Source: Bryobacterales bacterium (GTDB lineage: Bacteria > Acidobacteriota > Terriglobia > Bryobacterales > Bryobacteraceae). From it: DNA of 64,000 nucleotides. This document shows positions 7,852 to 15,780 of this stretch, piece by piece. The first letter of the stretch is position 1, and every line of letters starts with the position of its first letter. Made by a program: the position numbers and the translations under genes. The stretch covers positions 1 through 64,000 of the forward strand of contig JADJWL010000006.1 of NCBI GenBank assembly GCA_016716385.1. Reading direction: 5' to 3'. Below the pieces are notes generated by a model. That model saw only the letters and a program-made list of their open reading frames with translations, ran no database searches and was not told the origin of the DNA.

Positions 7852-9077
7852 TTGCGTTCCTCCGCGCGCCCCGGTAGCGCCTTTGCCAGTAGTTCCAGAA
7901 ACAACCCCACGTCGGTCACGACTCCTACTGCCTGCCCTGTGCCGCGGTCGCTCACCTTGGTCGCCACCGCCGGATTGATATCGACGCAGACGATCTTGAC
8001 CCAACTCGGCAGCATGTTTCCGGTAGCGATCGAGTGCAGCATCGAGCCGAGGCAGAGGACGACGCCCGCGCCTTTCAGTTGCTCGGCGTAGGCGTCCTGC
8101 GCCTCGTTCATGTCCGTGATGGTATCCGGCAACGGACCGTCGTCGCGCAGGCTTCCCGCCAGTACGTACGGCACCCCGGCGCGCACGCATTCGTACAGAA
8201 TACCGGTGCGCAGCTTGCCGCTCTCCACCGCCTGCTTCACCGAGCCGGCGTGATAGATGGCGTTGATGGCCCGCATGTGGTTGCGGTGTCCATGTTCCTC
8301 CTGCCGCCCGTCGGCGAGCCGCACCCCAAGCGACGTCCCGAGGAGAGCCGCTTCGATGTCATGCACGCCCAGCGCGTTGCCGCACAGAAGCGCATGCACC
8401 CATCCGTCGCGGATCATCGCCGACAACCCGGTCACGCCGCCGGTATGCACCACCACCGGACCCGCTACCACGACCACCCGTTGCCCGTTCTGGATCGCCT
8501 GCTGCATGAGCGCGCCGGTCTGCCGTACCGCGGTCTCCACCTGCCGTTCGGACGAGATGCCGTTCGACATAAACGCGAACGCCAGGCGGTCGCGCTCCTT
8601 CGATTCCGGCACTACGCGAATGCCGCGCATCCCTACGACGACCTGGTCGCCCGCCCGGACATCGCGCAGCCGCCGGCACCAGGCCTGCCCTTCGGCGACG
8701 ACCACGAGAGCATCCATGCGCTGGTTCTGGACCTCAATCCATTGCTGCCCGAGCCGGACCAGCGTGCGGTGATTCGTCGTCGAGTAGAAGTCCTCCGGAG
8801 CGCAGCGGTCGCGTTCCACCTGCCGCAACTGGGCATCGCCCGAATCCACCAGCGCGCATCCCAGACCCACCAGTTGCGCCAGCAGCCGCTCCATCGCTTC
8901 CGAATCGCCCGCTTCCACGCGCAGACGCAGATACGAGGGGTCGCTGTTGGTCCGCCCGATGCGGAACGCCTCCACCTCAAACCGGCCGTTGACCTCCACG
9001 ACCTTGTCGAAGATCTGCTCCATCACGTGGGAGTCGATCAGGTGGCCTTCCGCCTCGACAACTTCCTGCAATTGCAT
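7848..9077 (-). CDS. LOR/SDH-domain protein (TIGR00300 type), possible ornithine cyclodeaminase
   Basis: The frame is open back to 9320, but residues before ATG 9077 are a shadow of the methyltransferase gene. AAGGTG 5 nt upstream supports 9077, giving 409 residues, the usual family length. The N-terminal region (EVEAFRIGRTNSDPSYLRLRVEA) is the LOR/SDH domain. The C-terminal half has a dinucleotide-binding-like core (VVVAGPVVVHTGG, VLCLGSMLHSIATGNMLP, VKIVCVDINPAVATKVSDRG). Family members in archaea and the C-terminal half of cyanobacterial AgrE/ArgZ convert ornithine to proline with ammonia release; that activity is inferred here by family only. Its GTGA overlap links it to queF. Confidence 0.75.
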   Translation of the reverse strand: MQLQEVVEAEGHLIDSHVMEQIFDKVVEVNGRFEVEAFRIGRTNSDPSYLRLRVEAGDSEAMERLLAQLVGLGCALVDSGDAQLRQVERDRCAPEDFYSTTNHRTLVRLGQQWIEVQNQRMDALVVVAEGQAWCRRLRDVRAGDQVVVGMRGIRVVPESKERDRLAFAFMSNGISSERQVETAVRQTGALMQQAIQNGQRVVVVAGPVVVHTGGVTGLSAMIRDGWVHALLCGNALGVHDIEAALLGTSLGVRLADGRQEEHGHRNHMRAINAIYHAGSVKQAVESGKLRTGILYECVRAGVPYVLAGSLRDDGPLPDTITDMNEAQDAYAEQLKGAGVVLCLGSMLHSIATGNMLPSWVKIVCVDINPAVATKVSDRGTGQAVGVVTDVGLFLELLAKALPGRAEERK

Positions 9078-9100
9078 AAACACCTTATTGTAAGCCAGCG

Positions 9101-9748
9101 CTATTTCACGGCGAGCCAAACGAAGAACAGCCCGTCCGGCTCCACGTCTTCCCAATAGGACAGGGGCTTGCTCTCGACCTCGTGGCAGTGGCGCCGCAGC
9201 AGCCCCTCGAGCGCCCGGCGATCGAACCACTGCTCCCACTCCGGCGTATCCAGACGGCCGAACTGCTCGGCGTTCTTGTCGATAATGAGCACCCGCCCTC
9301 CCGGTTTCACCACGCGGCACAGTTCGGCGACGGCGCGCTCGATGTCGACCGCATGCTCAAGAGATTCCGTCGCCCAGGCCGCGTCGAACGCGCCATCGCG
9401 GTACGGAAGCGCCGTCAGGGACCCCGCACAGCGCCCGATCCCGGGCTGAACGTAGCGCAGCATTTCGACAGACAGATCGAGGCCATGGACAGACGCATCC
9501 GGATAGTGCTTCCGGACGACGGCCGCGAACCGCCCCTTCCCGCAGCCTGCATCGAGGAACCGTCCGGCGGGCGCCGGCGCGATCCAGTCCAGCAGCATGC
9601 GTACGTGCAGGATGCGCTCGTCGATGGTGTCGGGGAAATGCTCCGCGTCGCCTGCCGCTTCGTCGAAGCTTTGGCGGATGCGCCGCTCCAGATCGGGAGT
9701 GAGATCCGGAGCGGCGCGCTTCGGCCGGAAGAAGCGATTCCAGAACAT
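9101..9748 (-). CDS. class I SAM-dependent methyltransferase
   Basis: The 215-residue single-domain protein shows motif I FLDAGCGKGRF, an acidic residue after strand 2 (VHGLDLSVEML), and the post-motif LCRVVKPGGRVLIIDKN typical of UbiE/Methyltransf_11 proteins. It has no transmembrane helix or signal peptide. The substrate cannot be deduced. The ATG at 9748 shares a base with the phosphofructokinase stop (TGATG), so the two are translationally coupled. Confidence 0.85.
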   Translation of the reverse strand: MFWNRFFRPKRAAPDLTPDLERRIRQSFDEAAGDAEHFPDTIDERILHVRMLLDWIAPAPAGRFLDAGCGKGRFAAVVRKHYPDASVHGLDLSVEMLRYVQPGIGRCAGSLTALPYRDGAFDAAWATESLEHAVDIERAVAELCRVVKPGGRVLIIDKNAEQFGRLDTPEWEQWFDRRALEGLLRRHCHEVESKPLSYWEDVEPDGLFFVWLAVK

Positions 9749-10923
9749 CAGGCCCGCGTGAGAAAAATGGGCAGGCCCAGCTTGCCGTGATAGGTCGGAC
9801 GGAACCGGTCGGTGTTGTACATGGTCGCCACTTCCACCTTGCGCGGGCCGAGCTTCGGATCGGGAATCGGCACGGCCTGGTAGCAGCCGCCCGAAATCGC
9901 CATCATGAGGCCCTTCCTGCCCTCGAGAATGCAGTCCATCGCCATGCCGGCAAAGGTGTTGGCCACCATCTTGTCGATGAAATCCGGACTGCCGCTGCGC
10001 AGATCGTACGTGAGGTCGCTGATGATCGTCTCCTCCTTCAGCGCCCTCTGAATCTCCCCGGCCAGGTCCTCGCCGACGTTGGCTTTCTTGCGGTGTCCGA
10101 ATGCGTCGGCTTCGCCCTTCTCACGCAGCTCGTAGCCTTCCCACTTTGCGCCCTCCGAGAGAAGCACAAGAGCGTAGTTGCTGGGGTTGTTCGCCTTGTC
10201 CTGCGCGATCACGGACAGCAGCTTATCGAGCGGGAAAACGTACTCGGGGATGCAGCACCGCAGCGAGCTGACGTACGACGTATACAGCGCCGTATAGCCC
10301 GCGTCACGGCCGAACACGCGGAACACGCCGATGCGCTCGTGCGAGCCGACCGTGGTCCGCTGCCGCTCGATCGCTTCGGTAGCGCGGCTGATGGCGGTCG
10401 AAAACCCGATGCAGTACTCCGTATTGCGGACGTCGTTGTCCATCGTCTTCGGGATTGCGATGACGTTGAAGCCGAGCGCATCCAGCCTCGACGCGTAGCT
10501 GAGCGTGTCGTCGCCGCCGATCGCCACCAGGTAGTCGAGCCCGAGGGCTTCCAGATTCTTGAGGACCTGCGAGGACAAGTCGTAGACGGTCGAGCCGTCC
10601 TTGCCCGTGCCGGTCGGGAACGATTCCCCCTGCAGGTGCGCGGGTACGCCCTTCATCTTCGAAGGATTGGTGCGCGAGCTATGCAGGAAGGTGCCGCCGG
10701 TACGGTCGATGGTGCGGGTATTCTGGCGATTGAGCGGCAGGATGTAGCGCGAGCGGCTGGCGGGCTCGGCCAGGTCCACATGGGTCAATCCCTCCCAGCC
10801 GCGCCGGATGCCGATGACTTCGCAATCGATCTCCGAAGCGCGGTAGACCACCGTCTTGATGACGGCGTTCAGGCCGGGGACATCGCCTCCGCCGGTGAGG
10901 ATGCCAATCCGATGTACAGACAC
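9748..10923 (-). CDS. 6-phosphofructokinase, predicted pyrophosphate-dependent
   Basis: The 391-residue protein has the PFK fold: GILTGGGDVPGLNAVIK at the N-terminus, GGDD at 136-139, PKTMDND at 158-164 and FGRDAGYTA. In this family Gly at the GGDG position goes with ATP use, while Asp (here Asp139) together with Lys in PKT (Lys159) goes with pyrophosphate use, so PPi is the likely phosphoryl donor. It would interconvert fructose-6-phosphate and fructose-1,6-bisphosphate in the cytoplasm. The start is GTG 10923 with AAGGAG (10930-10935) well placed. It heads the minus-strand operon ending at 6039. Confidence 0.88.
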   Translation of the reverse strand: MSVHRIGILTGGGDVPGLNAVIKTVVYRASEIDCEVIGIRRGWEGLTHVDLAEPASRSRYILPLNRQNTRTIDRTGGTFLHSSRTNPSKMKGVPAHLQGESFPTGTGKDGSTVYDLSSQVLKNLEALGLDYLVAIGGDDTLSYASRLDALGFNVIAIPKTMDNDVRNTEYCIGFSTAISRATEAIERQRTTVGSHERIGVFRVFGRDAGYTALYTSYVSSLRCCIPEYVFPLDKLLSVIAQDKANNPSNYALVLLSEGAKWEGYELREKGEADAFGHRKKANVGEDLAGEIQRALKEETIISDLTYDLRSGSPDFIDKMVANTFAGMAMDCILEGRKGLMMAISGGCYQAVPIPDPKLGPRKVEVATMYNTDRFRPTYHGKLGLPIFLTRA

Positions 10924-11037
10924 AAGATCTCCTTATATTGAGTTCAGATTCATTGTGGCATAGAGGACAGTGGCGGCACCTGCGCGCCTTTGGTTCGCAT
11001 CGCAGCGCCAGTAAGCTATTCTTGAAGCTTCTACTGT

Positions 11038-12462
11038 ATGACGCGTGTCCGCTTTGCGCCCTCGCCCACCGGGTACCTGCACATTGGGGGCGCCCGAACC
11101 TTCATCTTCAACTGGCTTCACGCCCGCCGCCAGGGCGGGACCGTCGTTCTCCGCATCGACGATACCGACGTCGAACGCAACACGCAGACTTCCCTCGATT
11201 CCATCTTCGAAGGTCTGCAATGGCTCGAACTGGGCTGGGACGAGATCTACCGCCAGTCCGAGCGCCTCGATCTTCACCGGCAGGCAGCCTGGTCCATCTT
11301 CGAAAAAGGCCTTGCGTACCGCGACTTCACCCCCGCGTCCGCAGCCGAGGCGGCAGGAGGAGGCTGGCTGTTCAATCCGGGGATGCCCGATCTTGCCCGC
11401 CAGGAGAGCGACCGCCGCGCCGCCGCCGGCGAGCCATTCGTCCTGCGCTTCAAAGTGCCGCGCGAATCGCGCAGCGAGGTCGCCGTTCAGGACCTCGTCT
11501 ACGGCTCCGTCAGCAAGGCTACCGCCGACCTCGAAGACTTCGCGCTGCTGCGCTCGAACGGCATGCCGACCTATCACATGGCATCCTGCACCGACGACGC
11601 CGATCTGCGCATCACCGACATTCTCCGCGGCCAGGAGCACCTCGCCAACACGTTCAAGCACGCACTGATCTTCGAAGCGCTGGGCGCCGCCATGCCGCGC
11701 ATCGCGCACCTGCCGCTGCTGATGGCGCCCGACGGTGCAAAACTCTCCAAGCGCACCCACGGCCCCGTGGTCAGCGTCACCACCTATCGCGACGCTGGTT
11801 TCCTGCCTCACGCGTTTGTGAACTTCCTTTCCCTGCTCGGCTGGTCGCCGAAGAACGACCTGGAGAAGCTGTCGCAGAGCGAACTGATCGAACTGTTCTC
11901 GCTCGACGGCATCAATCGTAGTAACGCGATCATCAACTTCACCGAAGACGATCCCTTCGACCCGAAGGCCGTCTGGCTGAATGCCGAGCATCTCCGGGCG
12001 CTCGACCTGGAAGAACTCACGCGCCGCCTGATGCCCTATGTCCAGCAGGCCGGGTTTGCAAACGCCACGCCCGACAGGCTCCGCGCGATCGCGCCGCTCA
12101 TCCGGGAGCGCATCCGCTTGCTGCGCGATGTGGGCAGCGTAGCCGATTTCTTTTTCGTGGAGCCGCGCGGGTACGACCCCGCCGAATTGATCCCGCAGAA
12201 GGGGGACGCCGCCATGGCCGCGCAGGCGCTGCGTCATGCGAAGGAAGTGCTGTCCGCCGTCTCCGCCTTCGACCACGCGACGCTGGATGCCGCTCTGCGC
12301 ACCGCCGCGGCGGACCTCAAGCTGAAGACGGGACAGATGTTTCAGCCCATTCGCGTCGCGGTGTGCGGGCGTAAGAACGCCCCGCCGCTTTTCGAAACGC
12401 TTGAGGTGCTCGGGCGGGACACGGTGCTCACGCGCCTCGATTTCGCATTGGGAATGCTTTGA
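11038..12462 (+). CDS. gltX: glutamyl-tRNA synthetase
   Basis: The 474-residue class I synthetase has the HIGH-type signature at the N-terminus (RFAPSPTGYLHIGGART) and a KLSKRTHG version of KMSKS. Its length and C-terminal anticodon-binding helices (ending near GQMFQPIRVAVCGR) match bacterial GluRS. It charges tRNA-Glu, and because glnS follows directly it need not mischarge tRNA-Gln (inference). No strong Shine-Dalgarno is seen; TATTCT at 11017-11022 may be a -10 with a very short leader. Its stop overlaps the glnS start as TGATG. Confidence 0.96.
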   Translation: MTRVRFAPSPTGYLHIGGARTFIFNWLHARRQGGTVVLRIDDTDVERNTQTSLDSIFEGLQWLELGWDEIYRQSERLDLHRQAAWSIFEKGLAYRDFTPASAAEAAGGGWLFNPGMPDLARQESDRRAAAGEPFVLRFKVPRESRSEVAVQDLVYGSVSKATADLEDFALLRSNGMPTYHMASCTDDADLRITDILRGQEHLANTFKHALIFEALGAAMPRIAHLPLLMAPDGAKLSKRTHGPVVSVTTYRDAGFLPHAFVNFLSLLGWSPKNDLEKLSQSELIELFSLDGINRSNAIINFTEDDPFDPKAVWLNAEHLRALDLEELTRRLMPYVQQAGFANATPDRLRAIAPLIRERIRLLRDVGSVADFFFVEPRGYDPAELIPQKGDAAMAAQALRHAKEVLSAVSAFDHATLDAALRTAAADLKLKTGQMFQPIRVAVCGRKNAPPLFETLEVLGRDTVLTRLDFALGML

Positions 12463-14126
12463 TGAACGACAACTTTGTCCGTGACCTGATCCTCGCCGAC
12501 AACGCGAGCGGGAGGTATGGCGGGCGCGTCCACACGCGCTTTCCGCCGGAACCGAACGGCTACCTGCATGTCGGCCACGCCAAGAGCATCATGCTCAACT
12601 TTGGCCTCGCCGGGGAGTTCGAGGGCATCTGCAATCTGCGGTTCGACGACACCAATCCCACCAAGGAAGAGGCCGAGTACGTCGAATCGATCGTCGAGGA
12701 CGTGAGCTGGCTCGCGGGCCATGCCGATTTCCCCACCTTCTATGCGTCGGACTACTTCCAGCAGTTGTACGACTGGGCCGTCGATCTCATCCGGAAGGGC
12801 AAAGCCTATGTCTGCGACCTGAGCGGCGACCAGGTGCGGGAGACGCGCGGCACGCTCACCGAGCCGGGAAAGAACAGTCCGTACCGTGACCGGAGTGTCG
12901 AGGAGAACCTGGACCTGTTCGCGCGCATGAAGGCCGGCGAATTTTCCGACGGGTCGCGCACGCTGCGTGCCAAGGTCGACATGGCGTCGCCGAACCTGAA
13001 CATGCGCGATCCCGTGATGTACCGGATTCTGCGCGCCGAGCACCATCGCACGGGTGACGCCTGGTGCATCTATCCGATGTACGACTGGGCGCACGGCCAA
13101 TCCGACTCCATCGAAGGCATCACCCACTCCATCTGCACGCTCGAATTCGAAGACCACCGTCCGCTCTATGACTGGTTCCTGGATCAGCTCGGGGTGTTCC
13201 ATCCGCAGCAGATCGAGTTCGACCGGCTGAACCTGACCTACACCGTGATGAGCAAGCGCAAGCTGCTGCAACTTGTGCAGCAGGGCGTGGTGGAGAGTTG
13301 GGACGATCCGCGCATGCCGACCATCAGCGGGATGCGCCGCCGCGGCTACTCGCCGCAAGGGCTGCGCAACTTCGCGCGCAATCTCGGCGTGTCGAAGACG
13401 AACGGCATCACGGAACTGGAGAAGCTCGAATACTACATCCGCGAGGACCTGAACCGGACGGCGCTACGCGTCATGGTGGTCCTGCGCCCGCTGAAGCTGG
13501 TCTTGACGAACTATCCGGAAGGTCAGGTCGAGACGGTGGAGGCGGTAAACAATCCGGAGGACGCGAGCGCGGGCACGCGATCCGTCCCGTTCAGCCGCGA
13601 ACTCTGGATCGAGCAGGATGACTTCCGCGAGACGCCGCCGAAGGGCTACCACCGCCTGTATCCGGGCAACGAGGTCCGGCTGCGCTACGGCTATATCATC
13701 AAGTGCCACGATGCGGTGAAGGACCCGCAGACAGGCGAGATCACCGAGGTCCACTGCACGTTCGATCCGGAGACGCGCAGCGGGCAGCAGACGCGAAAGG
13801 TGAAGTCGACGATCCACTGGGTTTCGGCGGAGACCGCGGTCCCGGTAGAGGCGCGGCTGTACGACAAACTGTTCACTGTGGAGAATCCGAACGAGGCCCC
13901 GGAGGGCCGGGATTTCACGGCGTATTTGAATCCGGATTCCCTGGAGACTGTGCAAGGGAAGGCCGAGCCGTCGCTGGCGAATGCCCGTCCCGGCGACCGC
14001 TATCAGTTCGAGCGGCTGGGGTATTTTTGCGCGGACAAGTCAACGTCGGCCGGGCGGCCGGTGTTCAATCGGACGGTAGGGCTCCGGGATACCTGGGCGA
14101 AGCTCCAGAGCCAGTTGTCGGGGTGA
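12462..14126 (+). CDS. glnS: glutaminyl-tRNA synthetase
   Basis: This ~554-residue class I synthetase is recognised by PPEPNGYLHVGHAKSI, the typical GlnRS form of the HIGH motif, VMSKRKL as the KMSKS loop, and the two C-terminal beta-barrels (GNEVRLRYGYIIKCH, then VPVEARLYDKLF). It directly makes Gln-tRNA, so the organism probably does not depend on the GatCAB route for this amino acid. ATG 12462 (TGATG with the gltX stop) is preferred over the in-frame TTG at 12459. GlnRS is patchily distributed in bacteria and is thought to be of eukaryotic origin by ancient transfer. Confidence 0.96.
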   Translation: MNDNFVRDLILADNASGRYGGRVHTRFPPEPNGYLHVGHAKSIMLNFGLAGEFEGICNLRFDDTNPTKEEAEYVESIVEDVSWLAGHADFPTFYASDYFQQLYDWAVDLIRKGKAYVCDLSGDQVRETRGTLTEPGKNSPYRDRSVEENLDLFARMKAGEFSDGSRTLRAKVDMASPNLNMRDPVMYRILRAEHHRTGDAWCIYPMYDWAHGQSDSIEGITHSICTLEFEDHRPLYDWFLDQLGVFHPQQIEFDRLNLTYTVMSKRKLLQLVQQGVVESWDDPRMPTISGMRRRGYSPQGLRNFARNLGVSKTNGITELEKLEYYIREDLNRTALRVMVVLRPLKLVLTNYPEGQVETVEAVNNPEDASAGTRSVPFSRELWIEQDDFRETPPKGYHRLYPGNEVRLRYGYIIKCHDAVKDPQTGEITEVHCTFDPETRSGQQTRKVKSTIHWVSAETAVPVEARLYDKLFTVENPNEAPEGRDFTAYLNPDSLETVQGKAEPSLANARPGDRYQFERLGYFCADKSTSAGRPVFNRTVGLRDTWAKLQSQLSG

Positions 14127-14473
14127 GCTTCGCTTCTAGGACACCCGCCTCAGGCTGCCTCCGTAGCGGGCATTCGCCATCCGGTCGTTTCCCCGGGGAG
14201 ATTCGAGACCGGTTGGGCAAGGCGCTATATCTGCTCCAAGTGGGCGAATCGTTGGGGATGCCGTTGTCCCGGCCCATGCCTGTGGTTGCTCCCGGTGTTT
14301 CTGAGCTACGGCTGCGGAGCGGTGACGGTCAGTTTCGAACCTTTTGCTTCGTCGATAACACGAATGGAATTCTGGTGCTCCACGCGTTCGTCAAGAAGAC
14401 ACAGCAAACGCCGCCTGCCGAGATTGCGATCGCCAGAAGGCGGCTGAAGGAGTTGATCGATGCCCAAGACTAA
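14123..14473 (+). CDS. higB: HigB/RelE-type toxin (phage Gp49-like family)
   Basis: The core FPGEIRDRLGKALYLLQVGES ... GVSELRLR ... FRTFCFVDNTNGILVLHAFVKKTQQTP matches the Gp49-like HigB fold (ribosome-dependent mRNA interferase). The start used is GTG 14123, which overlaps the glnS stop as GTGA and gives 116 residues. This places about 22 residues before FPGEIR, near normal, although that stretch (VSFASRTPASGCLRSGHS) is not well conserved, so the start is uncertain. The toxin-first order and overlap with the antitoxin fit HigBA modules. Whether it is active cannot be judged by eye. Confidence 0.75.
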   Translation: MSFASRTPASGCLRSGHSPSGRFPGEIRDRLGKALYLLQVGESLGMPLSRPMPVVAPGVSELRLRSGDGQFRTFCFVDNTNGILVLHAFVKKTQQTPPAEIAIARRRLKELIDAQD

Positions 14474-14768
14474 GGCAGTGGTGGCGAAGGAACCCGATGC
14501 GTTGGCGCGAACGCTTGGCTTGAGCGCTGTGGAATCGGAGGAGTGGCAAGTCCAGCACGCTCTGCTCAAGCGGCTCCGGCAGATCGTTCGCGATGAGTCG
14601 CTCACTCACGCCGAAGTGGCGAGGCGCGGCCATTCGTCGCGCACCAGGGTGACGGCCATTCTGAATGGGAACCTGGACAACGTGTCAAGCGACCTGCTCA
14701 TCCGGTTACTGCGGGGTCTGGGCTACCACGTGCGGGTTCTTGTTTCGCGCATTGACTCCGCCGCGTAA
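14460..14768 (+). CDS. higA: HigA-type antitoxin, XRE-family helix-turn-helix
   Basis: The 102-residue protein overlaps the toxin gene by 14 nt. Residues about 50-95 (LTHAEVARRGHSSRTRVTAILNGN, then VSSDLLIRLLRGLGYHV) form an XRE-type HTH as in HigA2-like antitoxins. Such proteins neutralise the toxin and repress their own operon. No own promoter is visible, so expression may come from gltX-glnS readthrough. A hairpin follows the stop. Confidence 0.82.
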   Translation: MPKTKAVVAKEPDALARTLGLSAVESEEWQVQHALLKRLRQIVRDESLTHAEVARRGHSSRTRVTAILNGNLDNVSSDLLIRLLRGLGYHVRVLVSRIDSAA

Positions 14769-14780
14769 GACGCGATGGCT

Positions 14781-14824
14781 AATCAGCGACGCGGTGGTCT
14801 CGGACCGCGTGCCACCCCCTGATT
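14781..14824 (+). terminator. nested hairpin after the toxin-antitoxin pair
   Basis: ACGCGGT (14789-14795) and ACCGCGT (14804-14810) form a perfect 7-bp GC-rich stem with an 8-nt loop. Outside it AATCAG (14781-14786) pairs with CTGATT (14819-14824). No run of T follows, so if it ends transcription it does so weakly or with Rho. It separates the HigBA pair from nurA. Confidence 0.4.
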
Positions 14825-14841
14825 CTTAGTACAGTGAAAAG

Positions 14842-15780
14842 TTGACCCGCACCCGACTCCTGCTCGATCCCTGGCCGGCTGAGTTCGAATCGGCGCTTCC
14901 TCTGGAAGACGCCGGTCCGGAAGTCCCCGTCGACGCCACGGTCGAAACCCGCGTCTGGGAGGCGGTTCCCGCGCCTCCGGCTTCGCCTGCAACGCTCCGT
15001 TTCGTTGACGGCGTGCGGCGGGTCGAAGCACGCGTTCTCCTCGAGCGTGAGGGACGCCTGGTCCACGGGCTTTTCGGATCTCTCGCCGCGGGGTGCGTTC
15101 AGTGCGGACCCGAGCGCGCCGTGTTCACCGAGACCGCCGTCGAACGCTACCTTGTCCTTGGCGACGGCGAACGCCGCGACGCGCGCATCGGCGGCGTCGA
15201 TTTTGCCGGATTCGCCGCCGCGGGCAACTCGCCGCCGGAAGTTCTGGCGGCGCTCCAGAACCTGATGCGCACCCGCGAGGCCGCGCTCGCGGAGCGCCTG
15301 GCGGACACAGGTCCGGTGTTCGCCGACGGCCCGCTCACGTACTTCTCCGACCCACGCACCCCGGTGGCCGGCATCGTGAAACGGATCTCCGCGCCCTACC
15401 TGCCGCCCGAACAGTTCGCGCTCACCGCGACGCTTGCACCCGCCGCGCGTACGCCGGTCTTCCTGATCCTCGACCCGCACAATGAGCGCTACTCATGGTA
15501 TCTGCGCGTCGCAACGGGAAGGCGCATCGACCATCCTCTCGCCGGGATCGTGCGAGTGGAAGTCCGCGCCGGCGTGGGCGTTGACACTGCGTGCCGCGTC
15601 GCGGATTTCTCGGCGGCGCAACTGCCGCGCTGCGCGTCCACGCCCCTGCGCGACCCGCGCGCGCCGCAGAATCTGTTGCCCGTTGGCGCGCTCGAGGAGG
15701 AACTGCGGCGGCGCCTGGGCGATCCCATCGCGCTGCGTCGCGCCATCGAGCGCCACCTGGCGGAGGAAGCCGCCGCATGA
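14842..15780 (+). CDS. nurA: NurA-type nuclease
   Basis: The 312-residue protein has the NurA pattern: an early Asp in TLRFVDGVRRVEARV (Asp56, the family's first metal ligand), FADGPLTYF in the middle, and a C-terminal LRDPRAPQNLLPVGALE that is characteristic of bacterial NurA. NurA is a 5'-3' DNA exonuclease/endonuclease that works with the HerA hexamer in DNA end processing. The start is TTG 14842; TACAGT (14830-14835) could be a -10 for a leaderless message. It overlaps herA as ATGA, supporting an obligate pair. Confidence 0.85.
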   Translation: MTRTRLLLDPWPAEFESALPLEDAGPEVPVDATVETRVWEAVPAPPASPATLRFVDGVRRVEARVLLEREGRLVHGLFGSLAAGCVQCGPERAVFTETAVERYLVLGDGERRDARIGGVDFAGFAAAGNSPPEVLAALQNLMRTREAALAERLADTGPVFADGPLTYFSDPRTPVAGIVKRISAPYLPPEQFALTATLAPAARTPVFLILDPHNERYSWYLRVATGRRIDHPLAGIVRVEVRAGVGVDTACRVADFSAAQLPRCASTPLRDPRAPQNLLPVGALEEELRRRLGDPIALRRAIERHLAEEAAA

